A DNA stretch of 64,000 nucleotides from the NCBI GenBank assembly GCA_964057225.1, contig OZ059899.1, positions 15,942,501 to 16,006,500 on the forward strand, read 5' to 3'. Origin of the DNA: Auanema rhodensis. Lineage: Eukaryota; Nematoda; Chromadorea; Rhabditida; Rhabditidae. Positions 54,411-63,354 of this stretch are shown in pieces. A program made the translations under genes and the position numbers. Within the stretch, counting starts at the first letter, position 1. Every line of letters begins with the position of its first letter. The notes below the pieces were generated by a model. That model ran no database searches. It was given only the letters and a program-made list of their open reading frames with translations, and had not been told where the DNA came from.

Positions 54411-54492
54411 TGATGAGAGTGGGATTCGAACCCACGCCTCCGAAGAGACTGGTGCCTTAAACCAGCGCCTTAGACCGCTCGGCCATCTCACC
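54411..54492 (-). tRNA. tRNA-Leu(AAG)
   Basis: First gene after the gene-fragment insert; canonical body, anticodon AAG at 54456-54458. Confidence 0.93.
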
Positions 54493-54587
54493 TTGATGTG
54501 ACTATTTCAGTCGTATGTTATATTTCAATTTGATCATCGCAATAGGGTAAAAACAATTTTAGCTACGTTGGAATGTCAAAAAATATC

Positions 54588-54669
54588 TGATGAGAGTGGG
54601 ATTCGAACCCACGCCTCCGAAGAGACTGGTGCCTTAAACCAGCGCCTTAGACCGCTCGGCCATCTCACC
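54588..54669 (-). tRNA. tRNA-Leu(AAG)
   Basis: Canonical body; anticodon AAG. Confidence 0.93.
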
Positions 54670-54764
54670 TTGATGTGGCATTTTCAGTCGTATGTTATAT
54701 TTCAATTTGATCTTCGCAGTAGGGTAAAAACAATTTTAGCTACGTTGGAATGTCAAAAAATATC

Positions 54765-54846
54765 TGATGAGAGTGGGATTCGAACCCACGCCTCCGAAGA
54801 GACTGGTGCCTAAAACCAGCGCCTTAGACCGCTAGGCCATCTCACC
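54765..54846 (-). tRNA. tRNA-Leu(UAG), D-arm variant
   Basis: Anticodon UAG; position 13 is T instead of G. Confidence 0.82.
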
Positions 54847-54941
54847 TTGATGTGACTATTTCAGTCGTATGTTATATTCGAATTTGATCATCGCAATAGG
54901 GTAAAAACAATTTTAACTACGTTGGAATGTCAAAAAATATC

Positions 54942-55023
54942 TGATGAGAGTGGGATTCGAACCCACGCCTCCGAAGAGACTGGTGCCTAAAACCAGCGCC
55001 TTAGACCGCTCGGCCATCTCACC
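54942..55023 (-). tRNA. tRNA-Leu(UAG)
   Basis: Canonical body; anticodon UAG. Confidence 0.93.
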
Positions 55024-55118
55024 TTGATGTGGCATTTTCAGTCGTATGTTATATTTCAATTTGATCATCGCAGTAGAGTAACAACAATTTTAGCTACGTT
55101 GGAATGTCAAAAAATATC

Positions 55119-55200
55119 TGATGAGAGTGGGATTCGAACCCACGCCTCCGAAGAGACTGGTGCCTTAAACCAGCGCCTTAGACCGCTCGGCCATCTCACC
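55119..55200 (-). tRNA. tRNA-Leu(AAG)
   Basis: Canonical body; anticodon AAG. The spacer has GAGTAACAACA, shared with the unit at 58305, 18 units on. Confidence 0.93.
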
Positions 55201-55295
55201 TTGATGTGACTATTTCGGTCGTATGTTATATTTGAATTTGATCATAGCAGTTGGGTAAAAACAATTTTAGCAACGTTGGAATGTCAAAAAATATC

Positions 55296-55377
55296 TGATG
55301 AGAGTGGGATTCGAACCCACGCCTCCGAAGAGACTGGTGCCTAAAACCAGCGCCTTAGACCGCTGGGCCATCTCACC
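55296..55377 (-). tRNA. tRNA-Leu(UAG), D-arm variant
   Basis: Anticodon UAG; position 13 is C instead of G, as also at 56535 and 59013. Confidence 0.82.
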
Positions 55378-55472
55378 TTGATGTGGCATTTTCAGTCGTA
55401 TGTTATATTTCAATTTGATCATCGCAGTAGAGTAAAAACAATTTTAGCTACGTTGGAATGTCAAAAAATATC

Positions 55473-55554
55473 TGATGAGAGTGGGATTCGAACCCACGCC
55501 TCCGAAGAGACTGGTGCCTTAAACCAGCGCCTTAGACCGCTCGGCCATCTCACC
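55473..55554 (-). tRNA. tRNA-Leu(AAG)
   Basis: Canonical body; anticodon AAG. Confidence 0.93.
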
Positions 55555-55649
55555 TTGATGTGACTATTTCGGTCGTATGTTATATTTGAATTTGATCATA
55601 GCAGTTGGGTAAAAACAATTTTAGCAACGTTGGAATGTCAAAAAATATC

Positions 55650-55731
55650 TGATGAGAGTGGGATTCGAACCCACGCCTCCGAAGAGACTGGTGCCTAAAA
55701 CCAGCGCCTTAGACCGCTCGGCCATCTCACC
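55650..55731 (-). tRNA. tRNA-Leu(UAG)
   Basis: Canonical body; anticodon UAG. Confidence 0.93.
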
Positions 55732-55826
55732 TTGATGTGACTATTTCAGTCGTATGTTATATTTCAATTTGATCATCGCAATAGGGTAAAAACAATTTTA
55801 GCTACGTTGGAATGTCAAAAAATATC

Positions 55827-55908
55827 TGATGAGAGTGGGATTCGAACCCACGCCTCCGAAGAGACTGGTGCCTAAAACCAGCGCCTTAGACCGCTCGGCC
55901 ATCTCACC
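55827..55908 (-). tRNA. tRNA-Leu(UAG)
   Basis: Canonical body; anticodon UAG. Confidence 0.93.
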
Positions 55909-56003
55909 TTGATGTGGCATTTTCAGTCGTATGTTATATTTCAATTTGATCATCGCAGTAGAGTAAAAACAATTTTAGCTACGTTGGAATGTCAAAAAAT
56001 ATC

Positions 56004-56085
56004 TGATGAGAGTGGGATTCGAACCCACGCCTCCGAAGAGACTGGTGCCTAAAACCAGCGCCTTAGACCGCTCGGCCATCTCACC
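56004..56085 (-). tRNA. tRNA-Leu(UAG)
   Basis: Canonical body; anticodon UAG, within a run of six UAG genes (55650-56616). Confidence 0.93.
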
Positions 56086-56180
56086 TTGATGTGGCATTTT
56101 CAGTCGTATGTTATATTTCAATTTGATCATCGCAATAGGGTAAAAACAATTTTAGCTACGTTGGAATGTCAAAAAATATC

Positions 56181-56262
56181 TGATGAGAGTGGGATTCGAA
56201 CCCACGCCTCCGAAGAGACTGGTGCCTAAAACCAGCGCCTTAGACCGCTCGGCCATCTCACC
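56181..56262 (-). tRNA. tRNA-Leu(UAG)
   Basis: Canonical body; anticodon UAG. Confidence 0.93.
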
Positions 56263-56357
56263 TTGATGTGGCATTTTCAGTCGTATGTTATATTTCAATT
56301 TGATCATCGCAGTAGAGTAAAAACAATTTTAGCTACGTTGGAATGTCAAAAAATATC

Positions 56358-56439
56358 TAATGAGAGTGGGATTCGAACCCACGCCTCCGAAGAGACTGGT
56401 GCCTAAAACCAGCGCCTTAGACCGCTCGGCCATCTCACC
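56358..56439 (-). tRNA. tRNA-Leu(UAG), acceptor variant
   Basis: Anticodon UAG; the last acceptor base is T, turning the terminal G-C pair into a G-T wobble. Confidence 0.82.
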
Positions 56440-56534
56440 TTGATGTGACTATTTCAGTCGTATGTTATATTCGAATTTGATCATCGCAGTAGGGTAAAAA
56501 CAATTTTAGCTACGTTGGAATGTCAAAAAATATC

Positions 56535-56616
56535 TGATGAGAGTGGGATTCGAACCCACGCCTCCGAAGAGACTGGTGCCTAAAACCAGCGCCTTAGACC
56601 GCTGGGCCATCTCACC
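56535..56616 (-). tRNA. tRNA-Leu(UAG), D-arm variant
   Basis: Anticodon UAG; position 13 is C. Confidence 0.82.
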
Positions 56617-56711
56617 TTGATGTGGCATTTTCAGTCGTATGTTATATTTCAATTTGATCATCGCAGTAGAGTAAAAACAATTTTAGCTACGTTGGAATGT
56701 CAAAAAATATC

Positions 56712-56793
56712 TGATGAGAGTGGGATTCGAACCCACGCCTCCGAAGAGACTGGTGCCTTAAACCAGCGCCTTAGACCGCTCGGCCATCTCACC
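56712..56793 (-). tRNA. tRNA-Leu(AAG)
   Basis: Canonical body; anticodon AAG. Confidence 0.93.
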
Positions 56794-56888
56794 TTGATGT
56801 GACTATTTCGGTCGTATGTTATATTTGAATTTGATCATAGCAGTTGGGTAAAAACAATTTTAGCAACGTTGGAATGTCAAAAAATATC

Positions 56889-56970
56889 TGATGAGAGTGG
56901 GATTCGAACCCACGCCTCCGAAGAGACTGGTGCCTAAAACCAGCGCCTTAGACCGCTCGGCCATCTCACC
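56889..56970 (-). tRNA. tRNA-Leu(UAG)
   Basis: Canonical body; anticodon UAG. Confidence 0.93.
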
Positions 56971-57065
56971 TTGATGTGACTATTTCAGTCGTATGTTATA
57001 TTTCAATTTGATCATCGCAATAGGGTATAAACAATTTTAGCTACGTTGGAATGTCAAAAAATATC

Positions 57066-57147
57066 TGATGAGAGTGGGATTCGAACCCACGCCTCCGAAG
57101 AGACTGGTGCCTAAAACCAGCGCCTTAGACCGCTCGGCCATCTCACC
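57066..57147 (-). tRNA. tRNA-Leu(UAG)
   Basis: Canonical body; anticodon UAG. Confidence 0.93.
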
Positions 57148-57242
57148 TTGATGTGGCATTTTCAGTCGTATGTTATATTTCAATTTGATCATCGCAGTAG
57201 AGTAAAAACAATTTTAGCTACGTTGGAATGTCAAAAAATATC

Positions 57243-57324
57243 TGATGAGAGTGGGATTCGAACCCACGCCTCCGAAGAGACTGGTGCCTTAAACCAGCGC
57301 CTTAGACCGCTCGGCCATCTCACC
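57243..57324 (-). tRNA. tRNA-Leu(AAG)
   Basis: Canonical body; anticodon AAG. Confidence 0.93.
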
Positions 57325-57419
57325 TTGATGTGACTATTTCAGTCGTATGTTATATTTCAATTTGATCATCGCAATAGGGTAAAAACAATTTTAGCTACGT
57401 TGGAATGTCAAAAAACATC

Positions 57420-57501
57420 TGATGAGAGTGGGATTCGAACCCACGCCTCCGAAGAGACTGGTGCCTTAAACCAGCGCCTTAGACCGCTCGGCCATCTCAC
57501 C
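57420..57501 (-). tRNA. tRNA-Leu(AAG)
   Basis: Canonical body; anticodon AAG. First of a block repeated 12 units later at 59544. Confidence 0.93.
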
Positions 57502-57596
57502 TTGATGTGGCATTTTCAGTCGTATGTTATATTTCAATTTGATCTTCGCAGTAGGATAAAAACAATTTTAGCTTCGTTGGAATGTCAAAAAATATC

Positions 57597-57678
57597 TGAT
57601 GAGAGTGGGATTCGAACCCACGCCTCCGAAGAGACTGGTGCCTTAAACCAGCGCCTTAGACCGCTCGGCCATCTCACC
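57597..57678 (-). tRNA. tRNA-Leu(AAG)
   Basis: Canonical body; anticodon AAG; block partner at 59721. Confidence 0.93.
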
Positions 57679-57773
57679 TTGATGTGGCATTTTCAGTCGT
57701 ATGTTATATTTCAATTTGATCTTCGCAGTAGGGTAAAAACAATTTTAGCTTCGTTGGAATGTCAAAAAATATC

Positions 57774-57855
57774 TGATGAGAGTGGGATTCGAACCCACGC
57801 CTCCGAAGAGACTGGTGCCTAAAACCAGCGCCTTAGACCGCTCGGCCATCTCACC
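57774..57855 (-). tRNA. tRNA-Leu(UAG)
   Basis: Canonical body; anticodon UAG; block partner at 59898. Confidence 0.93.
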
Positions 57856-57950
57856 TTGATGTGACTATTTCAGTCGTATGTTATATTCGAATTTGATCAT
57901 CGCAGTAGGGTAAAAACAATTTTAGCTACGTTGGAATGTCAAAAAATATC

Positions 57951-58032
57951 TGATGAGAGTGGGATTCGAACCCACGCCTCCGAAGAGACTGGTGCCTAAA
58001 ACCAGCGCCTTAGACCGCTCGGCCATCTCACC
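57951..58032 (-). tRNA. tRNA-Leu(UAG)
   Basis: Canonical body; anticodon UAG; block partner at 60075, which has since lost C56. Confidence 0.93.
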
Positions 58033-58127
58033 TTGATGTGGCATTTTCAGTCGTATGTTATATTTCAATTTGATCATCGCAGTAGAGTAAAAACAATTTT
58101 AGCTACGTTGGAATGTCAAAAAATATC

Positions 58128-58209
58128 TGATGAGAGTGGGATTCGAACCCACGCCTCCGAAGAGACTGGTGCCTAAAACCAGCGCCTTAGACCGCTCGGC
58201 CATCTCACC
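58128..58209 (-). tRNA. tRNA-Leu(UAG)
   Basis: Canonical body; anticodon UAG; block partner at 60252. Confidence 0.93.
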
Positions 58210-58304
58210 TTGATGTGGCATTTTCAGTCGTATGTTATATTTCAATTTGATCATCGCAGTAGAGTAACAACAATTTTAGCTACGTTGGAATGTCAAAAAA
58301 TATC

Positions 58305-58386
58305 TGATGAGAGTGGGATTCGAACCCACGCCTCCGAAGAGACTGGTGCCTTAAACCAGCGCCTTAGACCGCTCGGCCATCTCACC
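58305..58386 (-). tRNA. tRNA-Leu(AAG)
   Basis: Canonical body; anticodon AAG; spacer marker shared with 55119. Confidence 0.93.
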
Positions 58387-58481
58387 TTGATGTGACTATT
58401 TCAGTCGTATGTTATATTTCAATTTGATCATCGGAATAGGGTAAAAACAATTTTAGCTACGTTGGAATGTCAAAAAATATC

Positions 58482-58563
58482 TGATGAGAGTGGGATTCGA
58501 ACCCACGCCTCCGAAGAGACTGGTGCCTAAAACCAGCGCCTTAGACCGCTCGGCCATCTCACC
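58482..58563 (-). tRNA. tRNA-Leu(UAG)
   Basis: Canonical body; anticodon UAG. Confidence 0.93.
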
Positions 58564-58658
58564 TTGATGTGGCATTTTCAGTCGTATGTTATATTTCAAT
58601 TTGATCTTCGCAGTAGGGTAAAAACAATTTTAGCTACGTTGGAATGTCAAAAAATATC

Positions 58659-58740
58659 TGATGAGAGTGGGATTCGAACCCACGCCTCCGAAGAGACTGG
58701 TGCCTTAAACCAGCGCCTTAGACCGCTCGGCCATCTCACC
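58659..58740 (-). tRNA. tRNA-Leu(AAG)
   Basis: Canonical body; anticodon AAG. Confidence 0.93.
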
Positions 58741-58835
58741 TTGATGTGACTATTTCAGTCGTATGTTATATTTCAATTTGATCTTCGCAGTAGGGTAAAA
58801 ACAATTTTAGCTACGTTGGAATGTCAAAAAACATT

Positions 58836-58917
58836 TGATGAGAGTGGGATTCGAACCCACGCCTCCGAAGAGACTGGTGCCTAAAACCAGCGCCTTAGAC
58901 CGCTCGGCCATCTCACC
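58836..58917 (-). tRNA. tRNA-Leu(UAG)
   Basis: Canonical body; anticodon UAG; trailer reads AAATGTTTTTT. Confidence 0.92.
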
Positions 58918-59012
58918 TTGATGTGACTATTTCAGTCGTATGTTATATTCGAATTTGATCATCGCAGTAGGGTAAAAACAATTTTAGCTACGTTGGAATG
59001 TCAAAAAATATC

Positions 59013-59094
59013 TGATGAGAGTGGGATTCGAACCCACGCCTCCGAAGAGACTGGTGCCTAAAACCAGCGCCTTAGACCGCTGGGCCATCTCACC
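59013..59094 (-). tRNA. tRNA-Leu(UAG), D-arm variant
   Basis: Anticodon UAG; position 13 is C. Confidence 0.82.
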
Positions 59095-59189
59095 TTGATG
59101 TGGCATTTTCAGTCGTATGTTATATTTCAATTTGATCATCGCAGTAGAGTAAAAACAATTTTAGCTACGTTGGAATGTCAAAAAATATC

Positions 59190-59271
59190 TGATGAGAGTG
59201 GGATTCGAACCCACGCCTCCGAAGAGACTGGTGCCTTAAACCAGCGCCTTAGACCGCTCGGCCATCTCACC
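59190..59271 (-). tRNA. tRNA-Leu(AAG)
   Basis: Canonical body; anticodon AAG. Confidence 0.93.
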
Positions 59272-59366
59272 TTGATGTGACTATTTCAGTCGTATGTTAT
59301 ATTTCAATTTGATCATCGCAATAGGGTAAAAACAATTTTAGCTACGTTGGAATGTCAAAAAACATC

Positions 59367-59448
59367 TGATGAGAGTGGGATTCGAACCCACGCCTCCGAA
59401 GAGACTGGTGCCTTAAACCAGCGCCTTAGACCGCTCGGCCATCTCACC
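59367..59448 (-). tRNA. tRNA-Leu(AAG)
   Basis: Canonical body; anticodon AAG; near-duplicate of the next unit. Confidence 0.93.
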
Positions 59449-59543
59449 TTGATGTGACTATTTCAGTCGTATGTTATATTTCAATTTGATCATCGCAATA
59501 GGGTAAAAACAATTTTAGCTACGTTGGAATGTCAAAAAACATC

Positions 59544-59625
59544 TGATGAGAGTGGGATTCGAACCCACGCCTCCGAAGAGACTGGTGCCTTAAACCAGCG
59601 CCTTAGACCGCTCGGCCATCTCACC
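59544..59625 (-). tRNA. tRNA-Leu(AAG)
   Basis: Canonical body; anticodon AAG; copy of 57420. Confidence 0.93.
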
Positions 59626-59720
59626 TTGATGTGGCATTTTCAGTCGTATGTTATATTTCAATTTGATCTTCGCAGTAGGATAAAAACAATTTTAGCTTCG
59701 TTGGAATGTCAAAAAATATC

Positions 59721-59802
59721 TGATGAGAGTGGGATTCGAACCCACGCCTCCGAAGAGACTGGTGCCTTAAACCAGCGCCTTAGACCGCTCGGCCATCTCA
59801 CC
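59721..59802 (-). tRNA. tRNA-Leu(AAG)
   Basis: Canonical body; anticodon AAG; copy of 57597. Confidence 0.93.
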
Positions 59803-59897
59803 TTGATGTGGCATTTTCAGTCGTATGTTATATTTCAATTTGATCTTCGCAGTAGGGTAAAAACAATTTTAGCTTCGTTGGAATGTCAAAAAATATC

Positions 59898-59979
59898 TGA
59901 TGAGAGTGGGATTCGAACCCACGCCTCCGAAGAGACTGGTGCCTAAAACCAGCGCCTTAGACCGCTCGGCCATCTCACC
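59898..59979 (-). tRNA. tRNA-Leu(UAG)
   Basis: Canonical body; anticodon UAG; copy of 57774. Confidence 0.93.
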
Positions 59980-60074
59980 TTGATGTGACTATTTCAGTCG
60001 TATGTTATATTCGAATTTGATCATCGCAGTAGGGTAAAAACAATTTTAGCTACGTTGGAATGTCAAAAAATATC

Positions 60075-60156
60075 TGATGAGAGTGGGATTCCAACCCACG
60101 CCTCCGAAGAGACTGGTGCCTAAAACCAGCGCCTTAGACCGCTCGGCCATCTCACC
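60075..60156 (-). tRNA. tRNA-Leu(UAG), T-loop variant
   Basis: Anticodon UAG. T loop TTGGAAT: C56 is G, damaging the B box, so this copy may be silent. Confidence 0.7.
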
Positions 60157-60251
60157 TTGATGTGGCATTTTCAGTCGTATGTTATATTTCAATTTGATCA
60201 TCGCAGTAGAGTAAAAACAATTTTAGCTACGTTGGAATGTCAAAAAATATC

Positions 60252-60333
60252 TGATGAGAGTGGGATTCGAACCCACGCCTCCGAAGAGACTGGTGCCTAA
60301 AACCAGCGCCTTAGACCGCTCGGCCATCTCACC
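60252..60333 (-). tRNA. tRNA-Leu(UAG)
   Basis: Canonical body; anticodon UAG. Confidence 0.93.
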
Positions 60334-60428
60334 TTGATGTGACTATTTCAGTCGTATGTTATATTTCAATTTGATCATCGCAATAGGGTAAAAACAATTT
60401 TAGCTACGTTGGAATGTCAAAAAATATC

Positions 60429-60510
60429 TGATGAGAGTGGGATTCGAACCCACGCCTCCGAAGAGACTGGTGCCTTAAACCAGCGCCTTAGACCGCTCGG
60501 CCATCTCACC
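60429..60510 (-). tRNA. tRNA-Leu(AAG)
   Basis: Canonical body; anticodon AAG. Confidence 0.93.
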
Positions 60511-60605
60511 TTGATGTGGCATTTTCAGTCGTATGTTATATTTCAATTTGATCTTCGCAGTAGGGTAAAAACAATTTTAGCTACGTTGGAATGTCAAAAA
60601 ATATC

Positions 60606-60687
60606 TGATGAGAGTGGGATTCGAACCCACGCCTCCGAAGAGACTGGTGCCTAAAACCAGCGCCTTAGACCGCTCGGCCATCTCACC
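60606..60687 (-). tRNA. tRNA-Leu(UAG)
   Basis: Canonical body; anticodon UAG. Confidence 0.93.
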
Positions 60688-60782
60688 TTGATGTGACTAT
60701 TTCAGTCGTATGTTATATTCGAATTTGATCATCGCAGTAGGGTAAAAACAATTTTAGCTACGTTGGAATGTCAAAAAATATC

Positions 60783-60864
60783 TGATGAGAGTGGGATTCG
60801 AACCCACGCCTCCGAAGAGACTGGTGCCTTAAACCAGCGCCTTAGACCGCTCGGCCATCTCACC
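60783..60864 (-). tRNA. tRNA-Leu(AAG)
   Basis: Canonical body; anticodon AAG. Confidence 0.93.
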
Positions 60865-60959
60865 TTGATGTGGCATTTTCAGTCGTATGTTATATTTGAA
60901 TTTGATCATAGCAGTAGGGTAAAAACAATTTTAGCAACGTTGGAATGTCAAAAAATATC

Positions 60960-61041
60960 TGATGACAGTGGGATTCGAACCCACGCCTCCGAAGAGACTG
61001 GTGCCTTAAACCAGCGCCTTAGACCGCTCGGCCATCTCACC
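60960..61041 (-). tRNA. tRNA-Leu(AAG), acceptor variant
   Basis: Anticodon AAG; one acceptor 3'-strand base changed (TGTCATC), giving a mismatch opposite G6. Confidence 0.8.
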
Positions 61042-61136
61042 TTGATGTGACTATTTCAGTCGTATGTTATATTTCAATTTGATCATCGCAATAGGGTAAA
61101 AACAATTTTAGCTACGTTGGAATGTCAAAAAACATC

Positions 61137-61218
61137 TGATGAGAGTGGGATTCGAACCCACGCCTCCGAAGAGACTGGTGCCTTAAACCAGCGCCTTAGA
61201 CCGCTCGGCCATCTCACC
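61137..61218 (-). tRNA. tRNA-Leu(AAG)
   Basis: Canonical body; anticodon AAG. Confidence 0.93.
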
Positions 61219-61313
61219 TTGATGTGGCATTTTCAGTCGTATGTTATATTTCAATTTGATCATCGCAATAGGGTAAAAACAATTTTAGCTACGTTGGAAT
61301 GTCAAAAAACATC

Positions 61314-61395
61314 TGATGAGAGTGGGATTCGAACCCACGCCTCCGAAGAGACTGGTGCCTTAAACCAGCGCCTTAGACCGCTCGGCCATCTCACC
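61314..61395 (-). tRNA. tRNA-Leu(AAG)
   Basis: Last minus-strand gene; canonical body, anticodon AAG. An LTR sits in its upstream spacer, starting 68 bp above the gene 5' end. Confidence 0.93.
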
Positions 61396-61463
61396 TTGAT
61401 GTGGCATTTTCAGTCGTATGTTATATTTCAATTTGATCTTCGCAGTAGGGTAAAAACAATTTT

Positions 61464-61812
61464 TGTGGCGTTATACCACAAGTGTATAGTATGGTTGGAA
61501 GTAAAACACAAAGCGAATATGTAGAAAAGGGTTTATTGATGAATTAACAAGACAAGCACGGAATAAAATCACTGACTGCGAACGTTCAAAAAGTAAGACT
61601 GATCTCTTCTCGTGGGCGGTCGTCAGCCTGAAACAAAGAGTTAGTCATGCCACATGTATAACACAACATGTGGTATGGATAAAAATTACTTAGGAAGTTA
61701 CAAGAAAGAAGAAAGAAGAGAGAGAGAGAGAGAGAGAGGGAGAGAACAGGAGAGACAAATAAAACAATTGTTGAAGATAAAATTTATACAAACTCACTCG
61801 CTTATCGCGACA
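61464..61812 (-). repeat. LTR (349 bp) of BEL/Pao-like remnant, inverted copy
   Basis: On the minus strand it starts TGTCGCGATAAG and ends ACGCCACA; the sense AATAAA and the gag next door agree with minus orientation. By eye it is the exact reverse complement of 62502-62850. It contains a GA dinucleotide run (about 61716-61740). The flank ATTTT (61459-61463) equals the AAAAT duplication of the other copy, so both occupy the same spacer position. Confidence 0.9.
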
Positions 61813-62325
61813 CTCCCGGCAATGCGGGAATGAGAAGAAGGCCTACAAAGGTCTTTTACGTTTTATATCACCACAAACCACTCCATGATGCGTATCCGCC
61901 TTACATCTATAGCAGGATACCTCGCAAATCGCTGGATGTTTTTGATTCAAACATCTGATGCATAACCCCAGTTCATGAAGACGGAGAGTGCGTTCCGGTG
62001 AGGAAGGATAAATCGGACAGGCCGCAGTACGGTGCCCATCAGCTGTCGGTTTATTGCAGAATACACATGAAGCTTTAGGAGCAGTCTGAATGGTCAAATT
62101 GTCTAGTTTTAGATTTAACGAATGTTGAATATTGTCCAGTCGTTCGGATAGATGGTTCACCGCGCTAGCTAGGTGCTCGTAGAGCCTCTTTTCAAGCACA
62201 ATTAGTTGCCTCAGATTGGCAGCAGTGTTAGGTAGATGGGAATATTTTTTGAGCTCTTCCTCAAAGGAAGCATTCTCAATTATATTCGAGACAATATCTT
62301 CCATTTTCACGGAATATAGGAAATT
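61813..62325 (-). mobile_element. Internal remnant of BEL/Pao-like element
   Basis: About 510 bp join the LTR to the inverted tRNA array. On the minus strand it runs a few leader bases, a short gag frame, and a GGGAG purine run directly before the LTR. The 5' LTR, primer site and all of pol are missing. The right edge (62326) is an abrupt switch into a tRNA spacer. Confidence 0.75.
61843..62304 (-). CDS. Gag-like zinc-knuckle protein, short remnant
   Basis: This encodes 153 residues from the ATG at 62304; a longer frame to 62310 would need GTG. An N-terminal helical, coiled-coil-like stretch (about residues 1-75) is followed by three Cys/His clusters: CVFC...H...C, CIRCLNQKHPAIC and CYRCKADTHHGVVC. 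They are typical of BEL/Pao Gag nucleocapsid. The capsid-like middle of a normal Gag is absent and the stop lies 30 bp before the LTR, so this is an internally deleted copy. It may still encode a small RNA-binding protein, but no function is claimed. Confidence 0.7.
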   Translation of the reverse strand: MEDIVSNIIENASFEEELKKYSHLPNTAANLRQLIVLEKRLYEHLASAVNHLSERLDNIQHSLNLKLDNLTIQTAPKASCVFCNKPTADGHRTAACPIYPSSPERTLRLHELGLCIRCLNQKHPAICEVSCYRCKADTHHGVVCGDIKRKRPL

Positions 62326-62387
62326 GTTTTTACCCTATTGCGATGATCAAATTGAAATATAACATACGACTGAAATAGTCACATCAA

Positions 62388-62469
62388 GGTGAGATGGCCG
62401 AGCGGTCTAAGGCGCTGGTTTTAGGCACCAGTCTCTTCGGAGGCGTGGGTTCGAATCCCACTCTCATCA
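62388..62469 (+). tRNA. tRNA-Leu(UAG)
   Basis: Canonical body on the plus strand; anticodon UAG. A solo LTR sits 32 bp beyond its 3' end, past the T6 terminator. Confidence 0.93.
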
Positions 62470-62501
62470 GATATTTTTTGACATTCCAACGTAGCTAAAA
62501 T

Positions 62502-62850
62502 TGTCGCGATAAGCGAGTGAGTTTGTATAAATTTTATCTTCAACAATTGTTTTATTTGTCTCTCCTGTTCTCTCCCTCTCTCTCTCTCTCTCTCTCTTCT
62601 TTCTTCTTTCTTGTAACTTCCTAAGTAATTTTTATCCATACCACATGTTGTGTTATACATGTGGCATGACTAACTCTTTGTTTCAGGCTGACGACCGCCC
62701 ACGAGAAGAGATCAGTCTTACTTTTTGAACGTTCGCAGTCAGTGATTTTATTCCGTGCTTGTCTTGTTAATTCATCAATAAACCCTTTTCTACATATTCG
62801 CTTTGTGTTTTACTTCCAACCATACTATACACTTGTGGTATAACGCCACA
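62502..62850 (+). repeat. Solo LTR (349 bp), BEL/Pao-like
   Basis: It has TG/CA ends (TGTCGCGATAAG to ACGCCACA) and AAAAT duplications at 62497-62501 and 62851-62855. A CT dinucleotide run and an AATAAA are internal. No coding region is attached, so it probably arose by LTR-LTR recombination. It is the inverted twin of 61464-61812. Confidence 0.9.
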
Positions 62851-62918
62851 AAAATTGTTTTTACCCTACTGCGAAGATCAAATTGAAATATAACATACGA
62901 CTGAAAATGCCACATCAA

Positions 62919-63000
62919 GGTGAGATGGCCGAGCGGTCTAAGGCGCTGGTTTAAGGCACCAGTCTCTTCGGAGGCGTGGGTTCGCATCCCACTCTCATCA
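62919..63000 (+). tRNA. tRNA-Leu(AAG), T-loop variant
   Basis: Anticodon AAG. T loop TTCGCAT: invariant A58 is C, which weakens the B box. Otherwise it matches its mirror unit at 61314. Confidence 0.72.
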
Positions 63001-63095
63001 GATGTTTTTTGACATTCCAACGTAGCTAAAATTGTTTTTACCCTATTGCGATGATCAAATTGAAATATAACATACGACTGAAATAGTCACATCAA

Positions 63096-63177
63096 GGTGA
63101 GATGGCCGAGCGGTCTAAGGCGCTGGTTTTAGGCACCAGTCTCTTCGGAGGCGTGGGTTCGAATCCCACTCTCATCA
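63096..63177 (+). tRNA. tRNA-Leu(UAG)
   Basis: Canonical body; anticodon UAG. Confidence 0.93.
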
Positions 63178-63272
63178 GATGTTTTTTGACATTCCAACGT
63201 AGCTAAAATTGTTTTTACCCTACTGCGAAGATCAAATTGAAATATAACATACGACTGAAAATGCCACATCAA

Positions 63273-63354
63273 GGTGAGATGGCCGAGCGGTCTAAGGCGC
63301 TGGTTTAAGGCACCAGTCTCTTCGGAGGCGTGGGTTCGAATCCCACTCTCATCA
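63273..63354 (+). tRNA. tRNA-Leu(AAG)
   Basis: Canonical body; anticodon AAG. Confidence 0.93.

Larger units (their letters stand above)
54329..61463 (-). repeat. tRNA-Leu tandem array, segment 3
   Basis: Forty full genes start every 177 bp from 54411 to 61314 with no indel; 19 are AAG and 21 UAG. It begins inside a spacer (TTCAGTCG) directly after the gene fragment, out of phase with segment 2. Units 57420-57855 and the following ones match units from 59544 with a 2124-bp offset (12 units), showing higher-order duplication. It ends where an LTR is inserted in a spacer. Confidence 0.96.

Noticed and set aside
41361-61395. tRNA units as a tRNA-derived SINE family
   Set aside because: Units are in strict tandem phase, lack A-rich tails and target duplications, and keep full tRNA bodies with terminators.
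48065-61524. Many plus-strand frames of 61-140 codons with repeated ESGIRTHASEETGA-type peptides, one partial in 48065-48250 and longest at 57400-57822
   Set aside because: They are antisense translations of the tRNA-Leu genes and spacers, a well-known annotation artefact; the 177-bp period (59 codons) keeps the frame open.
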